From: Sulfobacillus sp.
GTDB taxonomy: Bacteria > Bacillota > Sulfobacillia > Sulfobacillales > Sulfobacillaceae
Direction of reading: 5' to 3'
Assembly (NCBI GenBank): GCA_027309085.1
Contig: DAIDDL010000007.1
Coordinates: 41,301-105,300, forward strand
DNA length: 64,000 nt
Positions within the stretch are counted from its first letter, which is position 1. Every line of letters starts with the position of its first letter. The translations under genes were made by a program, and so were the position numbers. Positions 17,124-25,611 of the stretch are shown here, in pieces. The notes beneath the pieces were generated by a model. It was not told the origin of the DNA, did not search any database, and saw nothing but the letters and a program-made list of their open reading frames with translations.

Positions 17124-17143
17124 GGGCGCCCGGGCTGTCATGG

Positions 17144-18043
17144 TTATTTTATGGATGGGCCTCTGGCCCGCAGCCGCACCGTGCTGCTGAAAAGAATGCC
17201 GCCGAGAATGACGAGCACCCCGACCCAGCGCCCGGCGCTTACCGGCTCGCCGAGCCACAGGGCCGAGAGGATGACGGCGACTGGCAATTCCGAGGACGCC
17301 AGCATTCCGGTTAAGGCGGGGGGGAGTTTCGGCGCGCTGATGTAGGTCAGCAACAAGGGGATGCCCTGACTGAACAGTCCCATGAGGCTCCCCCATATCC
17401 ATGTCGCCGGATCATACGCCCAGTGGAGGCTGCGCCACGGCTGGTAGGCCACGGCGACAAGGGCGAGGCTGAAGGCGGTGGAGATTTCGGCGCGGTACCA
17501 TGGCGAGATATCCGGGCTGAGCCGGCCAGACAACAAGAGGCTCAAGGCGTAGAGAACCGCGGATGCCAATCCCAGAAGAATGCCGGGAAGAGGGAAAATC
17601 CATCCGCGGATTCCGCCCGCCATCACGGTTCCCGCCAGGACAATGAGTATGCCGTAGCGCTGGGAGCGGTTGGGCCAGTGACGATGAAACAATCCGGAGA
17701 GCAGAGGGAGAATCCAGGTAAACTGAAATAGCAGCACGATGCCAACCGACCCTGGCAGAAAGGTCAGGCTGTGATAATAGGTCAGGGACACGCCTGCGCC
17801 GAAGGCTCCCACGGCTGCCATTCCCAAGTAGTCCTGCAGGTGGGGCCGCGCTCTTGGGCCTGCACCGGTCCGGCCTATCTGGAACAGCAAGAGGCTCACC
17901 GGATATTGCGCGAGCGTCAGCCATGTGACGGGCACGCCGTGGGTGATGCCGAGTTTGACCAAAGGGGTGACAACGCCATACGCGGCGCCAGCCATCAGCA
18001 TCAATATGGCATAAAGGGACTGGGTGCTCGTTTTCCGCTTCAT
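17144..18043 (-). CDS. EamA/DMT-family transporter
   Basis: Inner-membrane carrier of the drug/metabolite transporter superfamily. Ten hydrophobic helices can be placed over about 299 residues, in two homologous halves, with AGAAYGVVTPLVKLGI in the first and LMGLFSQGIPLLLTYISAPKL, ASSELPVAVILSALWLGEP and GVLVILGGIL in the second. Substrate unknown. The ATG at 18043 begins KRKTSTQS; a frame continues to a TTG at 18097. Ribosome-binding sequence is poor, so the start is uncertain. Its stop lies 20 bp from the convergent YciI gene. Confidence 0.85.
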   Translation of the reverse strand: MKRKTSTQSLYAILMLMAGAAYGVVTPLVKLGITHGVPVTWLTLAQYPVSLLLFQIGRTGAGPRARPHLQDYLGMAAVGAFGAGVSLTYYHSLTFLPGSVGIVLLFQFTWILPLLSGLFHRHWPNRSQRYGILIVLAGTVMAGGIRGWIFPLPGILLGLASAVLYALSLLLSGRLSPDISPWYRAEISTAFSLALVAVAYQPWRSLHWAYDPATWIWGSLMGLFSQGIPLLLTYISAPKLPPALTGMLASSELPVAVILSALWLGEPVSAGRWVGVLVILGGILFSSTVRLRARGPSIK

Positions 18044-18178
18044 CCTTTCTTGCGAGCCATCAGGGATCGGGGCCCAGTTAGCTGTGCTTGCCCGCAATCT
18101 GAGACGGGTGGGGGACTGGCGCGGCGCGAACCGGAGGACATCAGGCAGGATTGGTCGCGCGGCATTGTCGCTTGATGC

Positions 18179-18236
18179 CTCTCCATGATATAACAGGGCT
18201 GGCCTGAAGGGAAAGGACTTGTCATATCATGGAGAG
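18179..18236. repeat. Perfect 13-bp inverted repeat in a divergent promoter region
   Basis: CTCTCCATGATAT (18179-18191) and ATATCATGGAGAG (18224-18236) are exact reverse complements separated by 32 bp. It lies between the EamA transporter (minus) and acetoacetyl-CoA synthetase (plus), about 55 bp upstream of the latter's -10 element. Could be a paired operator or a leader hairpin. Confidence 0.7.
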
Positions 18237-18288
18237 ACCGCGCCCGGGCGGGGCAACCGGCTGGAGTCGCCTGCAGCTGTGCGGGACT

Positions 18289-18297
18289 TGGTATAAT
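18289..18297 (+). promoter_or_regulatory. Extended -10 promoter of acetoacetyl-CoA synthetase gene
   Basis: TGGTATAAT is a perfect extended -10 element (TGnTATAAT). No good -35 is seen 17 bp upstream, as is common for extended -10 promoters. Predicted start of transcription near 18304, about 50 bp before the gene. Confidence 0.65.
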
Positions 18298-18357
18298 ACA
18301 AGAGACCTGAACGTGCTACCGGGAAAACTCCGGCTGGGCCGAAAGGATGGGATGGGG

Positions 18358-20331
18358 ATGGAACAGGTGCAGCGGGGGCCGATTTTATGGACGCCCAGCC
18401 CCTCGCGCGTCAAGAATGCGAGAATCACTCAGTACAAAGGATGGCTGAAAGCTCATAAGCAGCTAGAATTTTCGGAATACGGCGATCTGTGGCAATGGTC
18501 CGTGGACCATCCTGATGCCTTCTGGCACAGTGTGTGGGAATATTTTGGAGTGATGGCATCCACGCCCTTCGCGCAGGTTCTTGCCGGAGTGCAAATGCCG
18601 GATATCAGCTGGGTTCCGGGGGCTCGACTGAATTATGCGGAACACAGCCTGACCCGGCGCGGGCAGGAATTGGCAGTGCTTTACGAAGGTGAGGACGGGG
18701 AGCGGGTTCAGTGGTCGTGGGATGAACTCTATGAAGAAGTGCGGCGCGTGCGGGGGGCCATGGAGACCATGGGCGTTGGGTTGGGTGACCGGGTGGCCGC
18801 TTATGTCCCAAACATTCCCCAGAGCGTGGCGGGTTTCCTGGCCTGCGCAAGTTTGGGAGCCGTCTGGTCGAGCTGCTCTCCTGACTTCGGGGCACAAGCG
18901 GTATTGGACCGATTTCAGCAGATTGAGCCAAAGATACTGATTTGCATCGACGGCTACCGGTACAATGGCAAAGCCCATGACCGCCGAGAGGTAGTGCGGG
19001 CGCTGCAGGCGGGACTGCCGAGCGTCAGGCATACCATTATGATCCGCCATTTGTTCCGGAATGAACCGTGCGGGAGCGGTGTCGAAGATTATGCTGCGCT
19101 GCGCTCGGATGCCCCTTTGCGTTTCGAACCGGTGGCAGCGAGCCACCCTCTGTGGATTCTCTATTCGTCGGGGACGACAGGGCTGCCTAAACCCATTGTG
19201 CAAGGGCACGCCGGAATTTTGCTGGAGCATCTGGCCGCGCTGGCCTTTCACCTCGATCTGGGCCATGGGGACCGTTTCATGTGGTTTACGACCACAGGCT
19301 GGATGATGTGGAATCTGCTCGTCTCCGGGCTGCTGGTGGGCGCCAGCATTGTGCTCTATGATGGAAATCCCGCCTACCCCGAACCGGACCGCCTGTGGCG
19401 GCTGACTGAAGAGCTCGCGGTGACCTTTCTGGGTACCAGCGCAGCCTATATCGGGATGTGCCAGAAGAAGTCGCTGGATGTCCGTACCCTTGGTCTGGCG
19501 TCCCTTAAGGCTATTGGCTCGACGGGATCCCCTTTAACCCCGGAAATGTTCGACTGGGTTTATGAAAAAGTCATGGCAGACGTGTGGCTGACATCTCTGA
19601 GCGGCGGCACCGACGTCTGCAGCGCTGTGGTCGGTGGCGTGCCGACCCTCCCCGTGCGGAGCGGGGAGATTCAGTGCCGGTATCTAGGGTCCAAGGTGGA
19701 GGCTTTTGATGAAAGCGGCCATGCGGTGCGCAACCAGGTGGGAGAATTGGTGATTACCCGCCCGATTCCCTCAATGCCGCTTTTTCTCTGGGGAGATGAC
19801 GCAGCAAAATCCCGCTACCGCGCTAGTTATTTTGATGTGTTTCCGGGAGTCTGGAGGCACGGCGACTGGATTCTCGTGCATGATGACGGGAGTGTGGTGA
19901 TTTACGGACGGTCTGATGCTACGATAAACCGCGGCGGAATTCGCATGGGCACGAGTGAATTTTACCGCGTGGTTGAGGAAGACGCGCGCGTTTTGGACAG
20001 CCTCGTGGTGGATCTGTCCGCCATGGGGGTAGAGAAAGGGCTGATCCTGTTGGTGGTCCAAAAACCCGGCGCGGACGACAGTATGATTCTGACTGGCGAT
20101 CTCCGCCGCCGGCTGCGTGAAGCGCTGTCCCCCCGTCACGTGCCAGACCAGATTTTTGTGGTGCCATCCATCCCTAAAACACTCAACGGGAAGAAGATGG
20201 AAGTCCCGGTAAAAAAGCTGTTAATGGGCACCGCAGCAGAGCAGGCATTCAACATCGGCGCCATGGAGAATCCAGACGCTGTGGCCTACCTGGCCGCTCA
20301 TGTCAAGCCGCAAATCGGGCTGAAAAAGTAA
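18358..20331 (+). CDS. Acetoacetyl-CoA synthetase
   Basis: Acyl-adenylate-forming enzyme of the AacS group: acetoacetate, ATP and CoA give acetoacetyl-CoA. About 657 residues. N-terminal ILWTPSPSRVKNARITQY and DLWQWSVDHPDAFW are group-specific; the AMP-binding P-loop is YSSGTTGLPKPIVQG; GSTGSPLTPEMFDW and SGGTDVC follow; the C-terminal lysine region is TLNGKKMEVPVKKLL. The frame is open from 18229, but the promoter at 18289 and AAGGA at 18343 favour ATG 18358 (or 18352). It may let the cell use ketone bodies or polyhydroxybutyrate-derived acetoacetate. Flanked by a strong terminator. Confidence 0.92.
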   Translation: MEQVQRGPILWTPSPSRVKNARITQYKGWLKAHKQLEFSEYGDLWQWSVDHPDAFWHSVWEYFGVMASTPFAQVLAGVQMPDISWVPGARLNYAEHSLTRRGQELAVLYEGEDGERVQWSWDELYEEVRRVRGAMETMGVGLGDRVAAYVPNIPQSVAGFLACASLGAVWSSCSPDFGAQAVLDRFQQIEPKILICIDGYRYNGKAHDRREVVRALQAGLPSVRHTIMIRHLFRNEPCGSGVEDYAALRSDAPLRFEPVAASHPLWILYSSGTTGLPKPIVQGHAGILLEHLAALAFHLDLGHGDRFMWFTTTGWMMWNLLVSGLLVGASIVLYDGNPAYPEPDRLWRLTEELAVTFLGTSAAYIGMCQKKSLDVRTLGLASLKAIGSTGSPLTPEMFDWVYEKVMADVWLTSLSGGTDVCSAVVGGVPTLPVRSGEIQCRYLGSKVEAFDESGHAVRNQVGELVITRPIPSMPLFLWGDDAAKSRYRASYFDVFPGVWRHGDWILVHDDGSVVIYGRSDATINRGGIRMGTSEFYRVVEEDARVLDSLVVDLSAMGVEKGLILLVVQKPGADDSMILTGDLRRRLREALSPRHVPDQIFVVPSIPKTLNGKKMEVPVKKLLMGTAAEQAFNIGAMENPDAVAYLAAHVKPQIGLKK

Positions 20332-20339
20332 CACACGCT

Positions 20340-20371
20340 ACACCGGGCCTAGTGTGGCCCGGTGTTCTTCG
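20340..20371 (+). terminator. Terminator between convergent genes
   Basis: ACACCGGGCC (20340-20349) pairs perfectly with GGCCCGGTGT (20356-20365), 6-nt loop, then TTCTTC. It starts 8 bp after the acetoacetyl-CoA synthetase stop. Confidence 0.8.
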
Positions 20372-20384
20372 TCTGTGTCAAAGC

Positions 20385-20957
20385 TTAGTCCCTAAATTGC
20401 AGGTCAGCAAGTTTGGCAATGCGGGCGAAATATGGCAGAGAATACTTGATTGCCGCATCATGGGCCTCCGGGGTCATTGCCGCGCAGGCGTCTTCGACTA
20501 CGGTGAAATTATATCCCAGATCTGCCCCCACCCGGACCGTGCTTTCCACGCCGATGTTGGTCGCAATCCCCCCAATGACTACATGGCTAACTGCCATGGC
20601 CCGAAGAAGGTGGTCCATTTCTGTCCCCGTAAATGCGCCCCGCACATGTTTGGTGACGACGTGGTCTTCTGGCAGAATGGGCAGGGCGCCGATGATATCA
20701 AAGGCATGAGGGTCGGCAGAATTGGCGCCGGGGCGGGACAAAAGCGCCTGCGCCTCCCCCCGCATTGAATGTTTAACGTGGTCGTACGGCGTGACATGGA
20801 CAAACACCACCGCCACATGATGAGTCCGCGCTGTCGCCAAGAGGTGCTGGCACTGTTTGACAACTGGCTGGAATTGTTCGTGGCCCGCTATAGAGTTCTG
20901 CATGTCAATGAACATGACTGCCGTATTCTGGCGGGGCAAATTTAAAGAAGTCATCAC
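20385..20957 (-). CDS. Isochorismatase-fold hydrolase, catalytic Cys replaced
   Basis: Cysteine-hydrolase/isochorismatase fold, 190 residues. The first acidic residue is in MFIDMQNS and the lysine is in VTKHVRGAFTGT. At the nucleophile position the motif reads GGIATNIGVEST, so glycine stands where nicotinamidase-type members have cysteine (usually VCV). Such Gly variants occur in the isochorismatase branch and in some uncharacterised YwoC-like proteins, so ether or enol-pyruvyl hydrolysis is more likely than amide cleavage. ATG at 20957. It diverges from ctaA and ends facing the terminator at 20340-20371. Confidence 0.82.
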   Translation of the reverse strand: MMTSLNLPRQNTAVMFIDMQNSIAGHEQFQPVVKQCQHLLATARTHHVAVVFVHVTPYDHVKHSMRGEAQALLSRPGANSADPHAFDIIGALPILPEDHVVTKHVRGAFTGTEMDHLLRAMAVSHVVIGGIATNIGVESTVRVGADLGYNFTVVEDACAAMTPEAHDAAIKYSLPYFARIAKLADLQFRD

Positions 20958-21126
20958 AAGCCCACCTTTCCTCAGAAATCCTGTTTATTATAGCCCATCA
21001 ATGGAAAAGATACCCTATGCTAGCATGAGGTTCTAACGGCTCTGCGGCGAGCGGGAAAGATTTATGTTAGACTGGCGGAAGTGAAGGATATTTGGCGTGC
21101 AGGATTATTGTTAAGGGGCCAAGACT

Positions 21127-22146
21127 ATGAACACATCAGGAGCGTATCACTTCATTCCGCCCTCCCGATCTATGAAGTGGCTGGGAGTCATCTCCACTAT
21201 CGGCATGTATATTATCAACATGGTGGGGTTTCTCGATACCCAAACCGGCTCCGCGCTGGGATGCGGCCCGGACTGGCCTCTGTGCAATGGGGAAGTCATT
21301 CCCAATCTCAATAATATCCATGTGATTATCGAATTCGGACACCGCATGCTCGTGGGAGGATTCGCCCTCTTGGCGACAGGTTTTATGATTTGGGCGTTAG
21401 TGCGCTACCGGGCTTTTATCGAGGTCAAGATCTTTTCTCTGCTGGGAATCGGATTCATCGTCGTGCAGTCTGCTCTGGGAGCGTTGGCCGTAGTTTTTGT
21501 CAATCCTCCGACGGTTTTAGCGCTCCACTTGGGGTTTGGCCTGCTCGCTATGGTGGGCGTGGGGCTGCTGACGGTGTTCTTGTTCCAGCTTGACGCGCAG
21601 ATGCACGGCCGCCCTTCGGGTATTGGGTTTCGCCGCGAAACCTCCCCCAGCACCAAAGCCTGGGTCTGGAGCACATGGATCTTCACCTATTTGGCGATAT
21701 ACTGGGGCTCTTATGTGGCCTTCCGCGGCGCAGGCGGCGCTTGCCCTACTTGGCCCCTGTGCAACGGCAAAGTCTTTCCGGGATTCTCCGGCCTCGTCGG
21801 TCTGGATTTTATCCACCGTCTGGCTGCAGTCGCATTGGCTGTGCTCACAGCTGCGCTCCTTTGGCATCTCAAGCAGTACCGCAGCACGCGCCCAGATCTG
21901 TACCGGGGGGCCTTCTGGCTGTTTATTGCCGTCCTCGCCCAGATTGCTACGGGGGCTAATCTGGCCCTCAGCCATGTGGCCACGGGACCCTATCTCCTGC
22001 ATATTGCCACGCTGATGCTGCTCTTTGCGGATGTCAGCTATCTGGTGCTGCAAGTGGTGCCCTCAAAAACATTGGAGCAGGCGGCCAGCCCGGCCGGATC
22101 TGATGTAGGATGGACACCGGAGCAGGCGCATAACCCGCAGGCCTAG
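21127..22146 (+). CDS. ctaA: Heme A synthase CtaA/COX15
   Basis: Eight-helix membrane enzyme that oxidises the C8 methyl of heme O to give heme A for aa3-type oxidases. Histidine ligand segments are visible: EFGHRMLVGG, LALHLGFGLLAM, LDFIHRLAAVAL and ALSHVATGPY. The paired cysteine loops are LGCGPDWPLCNG and GACPTWPLCNGK. 339 residues. ATG at 21127 follows AAGGGG; ATG 21172 is an alternative. Implies an aa3 oxidase elsewhere in the genome. No ctaB is adjacent. Its stop overlaps that of the convergent sigma factor by 4 bp. Confidence 0.93.
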   Translation: MNTSGAYHFIPPSRSMKWLGVISTIGMYIINMVGFLDTQTGSALGCGPDWPLCNGEVIPNLNNIHVIIEFGHRMLVGGFALLATGFMIWALVRYRAFIEVKIFSLLGIGFIVVQSALGALAVVFVNPPTVLALHLGFGLLAMVGVGLLTVFLFQLDAQMHGRPSGIGFRRETSPSTKAWVWSTWIFTYLAIYWGSYVAFRGAGGACPTWPLCNGKVFPGFSGLVGLDFIHRLAAVALAVLTAALLWHLKQYRSTRPDLYRGAFWLFIAVLAQIATGANLALSHVATGPYLLHIATLMLLFADVSYLVLQVVPSKTLEQAASPAGSDVGWTPEQAHNPQA

Positions 22147-22793
22147 AAACGGCTGCGGGTTATTTTCAGTTTGCGCCGGATGCGCTGGAGGGCATTATCA
22201 ATCGTTTTGCGGGGACGCTGCACCGCTAGACTGATCTCTTCGTAACTTTTTCCTTGGCGCCGTGCATTGAAGACTTTCTGCTCAAGAGGTGTCAGGCTTT
22301 TTCCCAGGTCGTGAACCAACTGCCGCGAGCATTCCCGGTCAATCACATAAGCCTCCGGCGAAGCGTGGGAGCTTTCAGCGACGGCGTCCCACCAAACCCC
22401 CTCGTGAACTGGCTGGTCCAGGGACCATGCCCCGTTCAGAATCTGGTGTTTAGCGCGCGTAGCCCCCACCACGGCCGAAACAATCTGCCGGCTGACACAA
22501 AGTTTGGCAAAACCCGAAAAATATCCATGGCGCTGATCGTCGAAATGCTGGATGGCGCTCCAAAAACCGATCCACCCTTCTTGCATTACGTCATCGTGCT
22601 CAGCGCCGGGCAGAAAGTACCGGCCGGCTGTGGATTTGATGAGAGACGCGTACCGTGCCATCAGTTGTGCGAGAGCTTCTTCTTGGCCGTCTTTGGCGAG
22701 GCTGATCAACAGGCATTCGTCAATTTTGTGATCGATTTGAACCGAAATCAGGATCTCCTCCCCCAGTAATGCTAATCCGAAGACATCCATCAT
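22143..22793 (-). CDS. SigH-like RNA polymerase sigma factor (paralogue)
   Basis: Sigma-70 family member most like SigH/Spo0H. Region 2 shows ALAQLMARYASLIKSTAGRYF, HDDVMQEGWIGFWSAIQHF and CVSRQIVSAVVGATR. Region 4 shows LTPLEQKVFNARRQGKSYEEI, then RKTIDNALQRIRRKL. It is diverged from the second SigH gene of the window (33640-34266). Start is unclear: ATG at 22793 or 22790 lies only a few bases after a TATAAT on this strand (22801-22796), which would make a leaderless message, while GGGGGAGGAG lies inside the frame at 22757-22766 with only ATT following. Target promoters unknown. Confidence 0.85.
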   Translation of the reverse strand: MMDVFGLALLGEEILISVQIDHKIDECLLISLAKDGQEEALAQLMARYASLIKSTAGRYFLPGAEHDDVMQEGWIGFWSAIQHFDDQRHGYFSGFAKLCVSRQIVSAVVGATRAKHQILNGAWSLDQPVHEGVWWDAVAESSHASPEAYVIDRECSRQLVHDLGKSLTPLEQKVFNARRQGKSYEEISLAVQRPRKTIDNALQRIRRKLKITRSRF

Positions 22794-22908
22794 GCATTAT
22801 ACCGTCGGCGGTCCCAAGCTAAAACCGCTATTTTGGCCAGTCTCGGTGAAATGGGTGATGAATTCAGGCGGATCATCGGATTTTCGAGCGTCTTCTCGTT
22901 TTAACCCG

Positions 22909-22917
22909 TGCTATGAT
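22909..22917 (+). promoter_or_regulatory. Extended -10 promoter of malic enzyme gene
   Basis: TGCTATGAT matches the extended -10 form TGnTATnnT, 45 bp before the malic enzyme start. No clear -35. Confidence 0.5.
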
Positions 22918-22961
22918 AAACGGAGTAAAAGGGAGAGCCAATAAGGCAGGGGGATAGTGAC

Positions 22962-24377
22962 GTGGTTCAAAATGGAGTGCAATATATCATCCGTCTGATT
23001 ATGCAAAGGGACGGACTGCCGTTTCGCAATGTGGTCGGGCTGGTGGATGACCTCGGCGGGGATATCATCGCCTGGGACTTGGTGCGCGCCGAGGACCAGA
23101 AGACGATTCGGGATCTGACCGTCTTAATGCCGACCGCGGGCCAGCTCAAGGCACTCGTTGACCAGTTGGCAGAAATCGACGGAGTGGCCGTCGAAAATGT
23201 GTCAGACCGGACCTTTCTCATGCATTTGGGCGGAAAAATTGAAATTAAGCCGCGGGTCCAGATCAAAACCCGAGCTGACCTTTCACATGTTTACACACCA
23301 GGCGTGGCTAGAGTGGTGGAGGCTATCGCTGAGGATCCCTCCAAGGCTTTTCAACTCACGATGAAGCGCAACACGGTAGCCATTGTCACGGATGGGTCAG
23401 CCATACTGGGCCTGGGCAATCTCGGCCCCAAGGCCGCCCTGCCGGTGATGGAGGGGAAGTCCGTCCTGTTTAAGTGGCTGGGGAATGTCGATGCGATTCC
23501 CATCTGTCTCGACACGAACGACACCGACGAAATTGTTGACACTGTGGTGCGGATTGCCCCGGGGTTTGGCGGCATTAATCTCGAAGATATTTCCGCGCCG
23601 CGCTGCTTTGAAATAGAGCGGCGCCTTCAGGAGCGTCTGGACATCCCCGTGTTCCACGACGACCAGCATGGCACGGCGACAGTGATTCTGGCAGGATTGA
23701 TCAACGCAGCCAAAGTGGTGAACAAGCCGCTGACGTCCCTGCGCATTGTGGTGGCCGGGGTGGGGGCGGCAGGGACAGCGACGACGGAGCTGCTCTTGCA
23801 TATGGGCGTCTCAGATATTGTGGGTTACGACAAAGAAGGGGCGATTGTGCCTGGGCGAACCTATCCGGGCCATCCTCAGTGGGAGGAATATGCCCGCAAG
23901 ACCAATCCCCAGCGGAGGACCGGAACGCTCCGCGAACTCCTGCGGGGGGCGGACGTGTTTATCGGGGTCTCGGCAGCGAACCTTCTCAGCCCGGATGACA
24001 TCAAGGAAATGGCCCACGATGCTATTTTGTTTGTGATGGCCAATCCCACTCCCGAGATTCAGCCGGAAGTGGCGCAGGCTTATGCCCGGGTTGTGGCCAC
24101 GGGGCGCTCCGATTATCCTAATCAGATCAACAATGTGCTGTGCTTTCCCGGACTATTCCGCGGGGTGCTTGATTCTCGCGCCAGAACGGTGACGATGGGG
24201 ATGAAGGTCGCTGCTGCACAGGCGCTGGCGGCGGTTGTGAAGAGGGAAGAGCTTGGCCCCGAGTACATCATTCCCAGCGTCTTCAACCGCAACGTGGTGG
24301 ATAAGATCGCAGAAGCGGTAAGTTTGGCGGCAGAACGGGACAATGTGGCCCGGAGGTCGTCAGGCACCCGCCTCTAA
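22962..24377 (+). CDS. Malic enzyme with N-terminal ACT-like domain
   Basis: NAD(P)-dependent oxidative decarboxylation of malate to pyruvate. Residues about 8-85 look like an ACT regulatory domain (YIIRLIMQRDGLPFRNVVGLV, quoted in part as IIRLIMQRDGLPF). The catalytic domain shows YTPGVARVV, VTDGSAILGLGNLGP, EDISAPRCFEIE, FHDDQHGTA and the Rossmann loop VAGVGAAGTATTELL. 471 residues; GTG at 22962 with GGGGGAT upstream. The ACT domain suggests allosteric control by an amino acid, an inference. The 3' end overlaps the convergent HD gene by 18 bp. Confidence 0.92.
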   Translation: MVQNGVQYIIRLIMQRDGLPFRNVVGLVDDLGGDIIAWDLVRAEDQKTIRDLTVLMPTAGQLKALVDQLAEIDGVAVENVSDRTFLMHLGGKIEIKPRVQIKTRADLSHVYTPGVARVVEAIAEDPSKAFQLTMKRNTVAIVTDGSAILGLGNLGPKAALPVMEGKSVLFKWLGNVDAIPICLDTNDTDEIVDTVVRIAPGFGGINLEDISAPRCFEIERRLQERLDIPVFHDDQHGTATVILAGLINAAKVVNKPLTSLRIVVAGVGAAGTATTELLLHMGVSDIVGYDKEGAIVPGRTYPGHPQWEEYARKTNPQRRTGTLRELLRGADVFIGVSAANLLSPDDIKEMAHDAILFVMANPTPEIQPEVAQAYARVVATGRSDYPNQINNVLCFPGLFRGVLDSRARTVTMGMKVAAAQALAAVVKREELGPEYIIPSVFNRNVVDKIAEAVSLAAERDNVARRSSGTRL

Positions 24378-24908
24378 ACGCTTGATTTTGAGGTTGCGGC
24401 TGAATGCCTGCCGGAAGCCCTGGGCCTTGCTCTCCATAAGGTGGCGGTAATCGTCATCGCTTAAATGGCTGACTTTTATGGCAATGGTCTTGTCTGAAAC
24501 CGCCACCTCCTCAATGCTCACGTCTTGGCGGTGGGACCGGTCCAAGCCATCGGCGATCCGCAAAATGAAGGAGAGGGCCCAAAGGCCCGGGGTTTGTGCC
24601 ATGTATTGGGCCTTTTTGACCGATAGTGGTTTGCGGTGGAAATAGGTGAGGTCGGCAACCCACTGCCGCGTGCCTTCCAGCCACGTCTGTGTTTCGTACG
24701 TGTTTTCGAGGATCCACCGGCTGTGCCGGTGGTGGCCTTTCTTTGCAATGAAGTAGCCGATGTCATGCAGCAAGGCAGCGGTTTCCAGGTAGTCCCGCCA
24801 CGGCTCAGCACTTGGCACCCCTGCAAGCGGCTGCAGATGGTCATACAGCGTCAGAGACAACAGAGCCACATGGCGCGCGTGCGGAATCTCCACTCCGTAG
24901 CGCTTCAT
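24360..24908 (-). CDS. Free-standing HD domain like the C-terminus of Ppx/GppA
   Basis: 182-residue HD-fold protein, a putative metal-dependent phosphohydrolase. Metal ligands: H in IPHARHVALLSL, the pair in TAALLHDIGYFI, and GHHRHSRWIL. The pattern, including YFHRKPL and LSFILRIADGLDRSHRQDV, is that of the HD module normally fused to the C-terminus of Ppx/GppA exopolyphosphatases. In the Ppx/GppA of this same operon that module has lost its HD pair, so this small protein may supply the missing site. Last gene of a four-gene minus-strand operon; 17 bp after the preceding kinase gene. Confidence 0.82.
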   Translation of the reverse strand: MKRYGVEIPHARHVALLSLTLYDHLQPLAGVPSAEPWRDYLETAALLHDIGYFIAKKGHHRHSRWILENTYETQTWLEGTRQWVADLTYFHRKPLSVKKAQYMAQTPGLWALSFILRIADGLDRSHRQDVSIEEVAVSDKTIAIKVSHLSDDDYRHLMESKAQGFRQAFSRNLKIKRLEAGA

Positions 24909-24925
24909 GAGGTTTTGAGTTTCGT

Positions 24926-25609
24926 CTAAGATGGGAATCCCTCGCTTTCGGATTCAATGACATGGACGAGCTCGGCCACTTCCTGGAAGTCGCTGACATT
25001 CTGAACAGTGCGCCACGGCATTTGAAGGCGCCGGGGCTGCAAGAGCGAACTGATGCGCTCCTGAAACGCGAGGAAGCCCGCCAGGTGTTCCGGCATGTCT
25101 ACGGATTCAAGGGGGTCCAGAGCATCCGCCCCTGACAATTTCCTCCGGGCCGCAGCCAGGGGAGTGGCTGCGGGCTCAATGACCAGGTCCGGTTGCAGAG
25201 CAAATCCCATGGTCGTGTCCACCCAGGTATCGCTAAGCCCTTGGGCCACAGCCCGGGCATGGAGACTGATCCATGACCGGTCAGAGATCACGATGTATCC
25301 CGCACGCAGTTGAGGCAGGATCATCTGCTGGGTGACGATGGCGAAAAAGCTGGCATACAAGAGATGCCTGCTGGCGGGGCCGACTCTGCGGTCATGCTTG
25401 TTGAGGGTATTTTGGGACTGGGACTTTTTGCTCGGAAACGGTCCCGTGACAACGGAGGGATAACCGTGGGACTGCAGCTGGCGGTGAATTTCATTCGCTA
25501 AAGTGGTGCGGCCAGAGCCGTCTAGGCCATCGATCGCGATATATATTCCGGGATAATACGTTTCCGCATATGGCCATTGCGGAGCGAGAGTGCGAACTGG
25601 TCTGCCCAT
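24926..25609 (-). CDS. Thymidylate-kinase-like P-loop protein B
   Basis: 227 residues, P-loop kinase of the dTMP-kinase fold. Walker A is DGLDGSGRTTLAN; the Asp-Arg motif is VISDRSWISLHA rather than the DRYxxS of true thymidylate kinases. The C-terminal half has GADALDPLESVDMPEHLAGFL. Starts 2 bp after the stop of the sister gene (25612-26346), so the two are coupled. Substrate unknown; the deviating DR motif argues against routine dTMP synthesis. Partners in the operon are Ppx/GppA and an HD protein. Confidence 0.78.
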   Translation of the reverse strand: MGRPVRTLAPQWPYAETYYPGIYIAIDGLDGSGRTTLANEIHRQLQSHGYPSVVTGPFPSKKSQSQNTLNKHDRRVGPASRHLLYASFFAIVTQQMILPQLRAGYIVISDRSWISLHARAVAQGLSDTWVDTTMGFALQPDLVIEPAATPLAAARRKLSGADALDPLESVDMPEHLAGFLAFQERISSLLQPRRLQMPWRTVQNVSDFQEVAELVHVIESESEGFPS

Positions 25610-25611
25610 GT

